From Paenibacillus radicis (ex Xue et al. 2023) (lineage in GTDB: Bacteria; Bacillota; Bacilli; Paenibacillales; NBRC-103111): a stretch of 64,000 bases of DNA. The notes under the pieces are model-generated. The model was not told the origin of the DNA and searched no databases. It saw only the letters and a list, made by a program, of their open reading frames with translations. The stretch spans positions 1 through 64,000 of the forward strand of contig NZ_JANQBD010000010.1 in assembly GCF_024722015.1 (NCBI RefSeq). Direction: 5' to 3'. Below are positions 62,462 through 64,000 of this stretch, in pieces. The position numbers were made by a program, and so were the translations under genes. The first letter of the stretch is position 1. Each line of letters begins with the position of its first letter.

Positions 62462-63463
62462 TTAGGCAAAACGGTAGTAAATTAAAACAAATGAGGACAG
62501 GACAAATATAAAATTAAGGGAAACGAACACCATCTGATCCAGCTTTGTTTTATGCATTTTGATAGGAGGTTTATAGAAGCTGACTCCTTCAATAATGAAG
62601 ATGAGCAGCACGACGTGAATCATGAAATGACCGACCAATTCAGTCATGCCGAACAGCATCGTTGTAGATACGAAAATACCTGTTAACACAAGGGAAAGCA
62701 AACGATTGAGTATTCCTACTACAAGCAGATAACCGACAACGAATTCAATGAACGCCGCCATCACGACAAACGCCTCAGGTGCGAAGCCGAAGGTTGGAAC
62801 ACTATGCTGATGGATAATATCGATAGCCAGCGCTGGATACACCCACTTTTCCACCGCAACCCAGCATAGCGACAATCCGGTACCAAGGTAGAGGAACGGG
62901 AAACCTAGAGCAGAAGCCTTCGTTTTATCCACAAGCAAAGTGCAGGCAATAGCCAGATAGAAGCCGTAATCCAGCATATGGAATAAACCGACTTTTATCG
63001 TCAAATCGATTAATAAATACAAAATAACGAGTGCCCCTGCTTTGGTAGCATAATGTTGCGGTATAAGCAGCAGTACGATCGCGACCCACAGAAGGACGGT
63101 CTGAAGCTGAGTTTGGATCGAAAATTCGGGTACGAATAGAGAACCGGACAACACTTGAATCGTCAGTGCAGCAGCTAATCCGTATTTAAGAATAAGGATC
63201 GAATATTTACGCAGCTGATCCAATTTGTTGTCGGCCGCTTGCATGAGCTTCCATTCACTTAACGCCGGCAAAATTTGTGCTAACAACGCAAGCAGCACAG
63301 CGACCATAATTGCAAGAAACATAAATAGAGGAGAAATAATATGGATAATACTCTCCTTCTGAGGGGGAAGCTCCGTGAACCACTTTACGTGTGCTTCCGC
63401 AGTCAACGGTGCTCCAAATCCGGCTGCGATGCCTATAAGGAGTAAGATGATAAGGGCTCTCAC
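62462..63463 (-). CDS. DoxX-like multi-pass membrane protein
   Basis: A 333-residue protein. The N-terminus has a signal-like helix ending near AEAHVKWFTELPPQ; seven to eight membrane helices follow. A C-terminal segment LIHVVLLIF-like region holds histidines (ELVGHFMIHVVLL), as in DoxX/TQO relatives and in some copper-associated membrane proteins. The function in this family is not established. The ATG follows AAAGGAAG. It stands alone between a terminator and an incomplete regulator. Confidence 0.7.
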   Translation of the reverse strand: MRALIILLLIGIAAGFGAPLTAEAHVKWFTELPPQKESIIHIISPLFMFLAIMVAVLLALLAQILPALSEWKLMQAADNKLDQLRKYSILILKYGLAAALTIQVLSGSLFVPEFSIQTQLQTVLLWVAIVLLLIPQHYATKAGALVILYLLIDLTIKVGLFHMLDYGFYLAIACTLLVDKTKASALGFPFLYLGTGLSLCWVAVEKWVYPALAIDIIHQHSVPTFGFAPEAFVVMAAFIEFVVGYLLVVGILNRLLSLVLTGIFVSTTMLFGMTELVGHFMIHVVLLIFIIEGVSFYKPPIKMHKTKLDQMVFVSLNFIFVLSSFVLIYYRFA

Positions 63464-63551
63464 AATATCTTCCTTTCAAAAAATACAAATAGATTCATAG
63501 ATTTTAATGTACCCCAATCACCCTGTTTACTCAAGGGTTCAAGCAGCCAGG

Positions 63552-64000
63552 TCACGACAATTTTTCCCACTTGGCCCACATTTCCCGCGGATTTAGCTCA
63601 TAAATTTCACTTTCCCTGTACATAAATTGATGCATAATAAATTCCCTGCGGATCGTTGCGAAATCGCCATGGAACTTCTTAATAAATTCATTGAGCTCCT
63701 GCTCGCTATACTTCCGGCCCTTTTCCAATTGGGATACCAGATGCTCGAGAACGATCAGTTTTTTCTTGAGCTGTGCAGGGATGTGCTTTAAAGTGCCTTC
63801 TGATGTGAAAAAGTTTCGAATAACGGATTCCATGAACAGTTTGCTTGATTCATCCAACGTACCGGCACCCCCTTCGGAATGAACTTGCTTGTAGATCAGA
63901 TCTAAGGCTGCCTGGGCATTATTCTTAATAAAATAATGATTCAGGGTAAAGTAAATCGTATTCTTGTCTCTGCGCTCATTAATCAGACTGGCTTCCCGAA
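63552..64000 (-). CDS. DUF2087 winged-helix regulator, 5' truncated by the window
   Basis: A minus-strand frame runs from 63552 past 63857 to the window edge without a stop. The edge part (REASLINERRDKNTIYFTL) resembles the wing of an ArsR-like winged helix. A helical middle follows (NHYFIKNNAQAALDLIYKQV). The end is a DUF2087 domain (KKLIVLEHLVSQLEKGRKYS, then FHGDFATIRREFIMHQFMYR). These proteins are predicted transcriptional regulators with unknown targets. The TTG at 63857 is not the true start because conserved-looking sequence continues upstream. Confidence 0.8.
   Translation of the reverse strand, partial: REASLINERRDKNTIYFTLNHYFIKNNAQAALDLIYKQVHSEGGAGTLDESSKLFMESVIRNFFTSEGTLKHIPAQLKKKLIVLEHLVSQLEKGRKYSEQELNEFIKKFHGDFATIRREFIMHQFMYRESEIYELNPREMWAKWEKLS

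Noticed and set aside
1-64000. CRISPR array, tRNA, rRNA or prophage
   Set aside because: No regularly spaced identical repeats, no cloverleaf or rRNA motifs and no phage structural genes were seen.

Overview
The window looks like a chromosomal segment of a spore-forming Gram-positive bacterium of the Paenibacillus type. Reasons: Gram-positive lipoprotein signals, AGGAGG-type ribosome sites, a YhcN-like spore lipoprotein, other families typical of Bacillales (UPF0316, DUF2621, DUF1128, YjfB, a short Pgi), and two loci of the 'transmembrane AraC regulator + LplB/LplC permeases + large lipoprotein' kind that are abundant in Paenibacillus. No rRNA, tRNA, CRISPR or prophage genes were seen. Assignments come from reading motifs and family resemblance by eye, not from database searches.

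Layout. 1-1100: debris of an IS3-like element and of a Rpn-type nuclease/transposase. 1368-7275: a sigma-54 module: rpoN, an NtrC-type activator, a dCache-PAS histidine kinase and a membrane-anchored betaine-type binding protein whose start overlaps the kinase stop. 7381-16891: a near-consensus -24/-12 promoter with three upstream 17-bp dyads, followed by a nine-gene run: OpuC-like ABC importer, enolase-superfamily enzyme, aspartase/fumarase-like lyase, aldehyde dehydrogenase, zinc alcohol dehydrogenase, UPF0316 membrane protein and short-chain dehydrogenase. The simplest reading is a dedicated sensing, import and catabolic system for an unidentified small zwitterion or acid, all under sigma-54. 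This is the most interesting part of the window.

17103-21456: a two-domain glycosyltransferase, a GDP-mannose-hydrolase-like Nudix protein, galE, a small YjfB protein, and a small ribbon-helix-helix-like reading frame whose ribosome site lies inside a strong hairpin. 21594-31799 and 49057-59256: two related carbohydrate loci, each with a membrane AraC regulator, two permeases, a lipoprotein and cytoplasmic GHL6-like hydrolases; the first also has a sulfatase. Between and after them is mostly housekeeping: nfo, purU, an orphan nirD-like Rieske protein, a diguanylate cyclase, tkt, ppnP, pgi, yigZ, yjbQ, alkD, a VanY-type peptidase and a DoxX-like membrane protein. A hydroxyacid dehydrogenase fused to a PilZ domain (42019-43251) is an unusual architecture.

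The intergenic space is rich in repeats: two copies of a roughly 670-bp non-autonomous element with IS1182-like ends (31867-32535 and 36409-37087), and three smaller repeat families forming mosaics at 24061-24452, 35440-35655 and 47906-48632.
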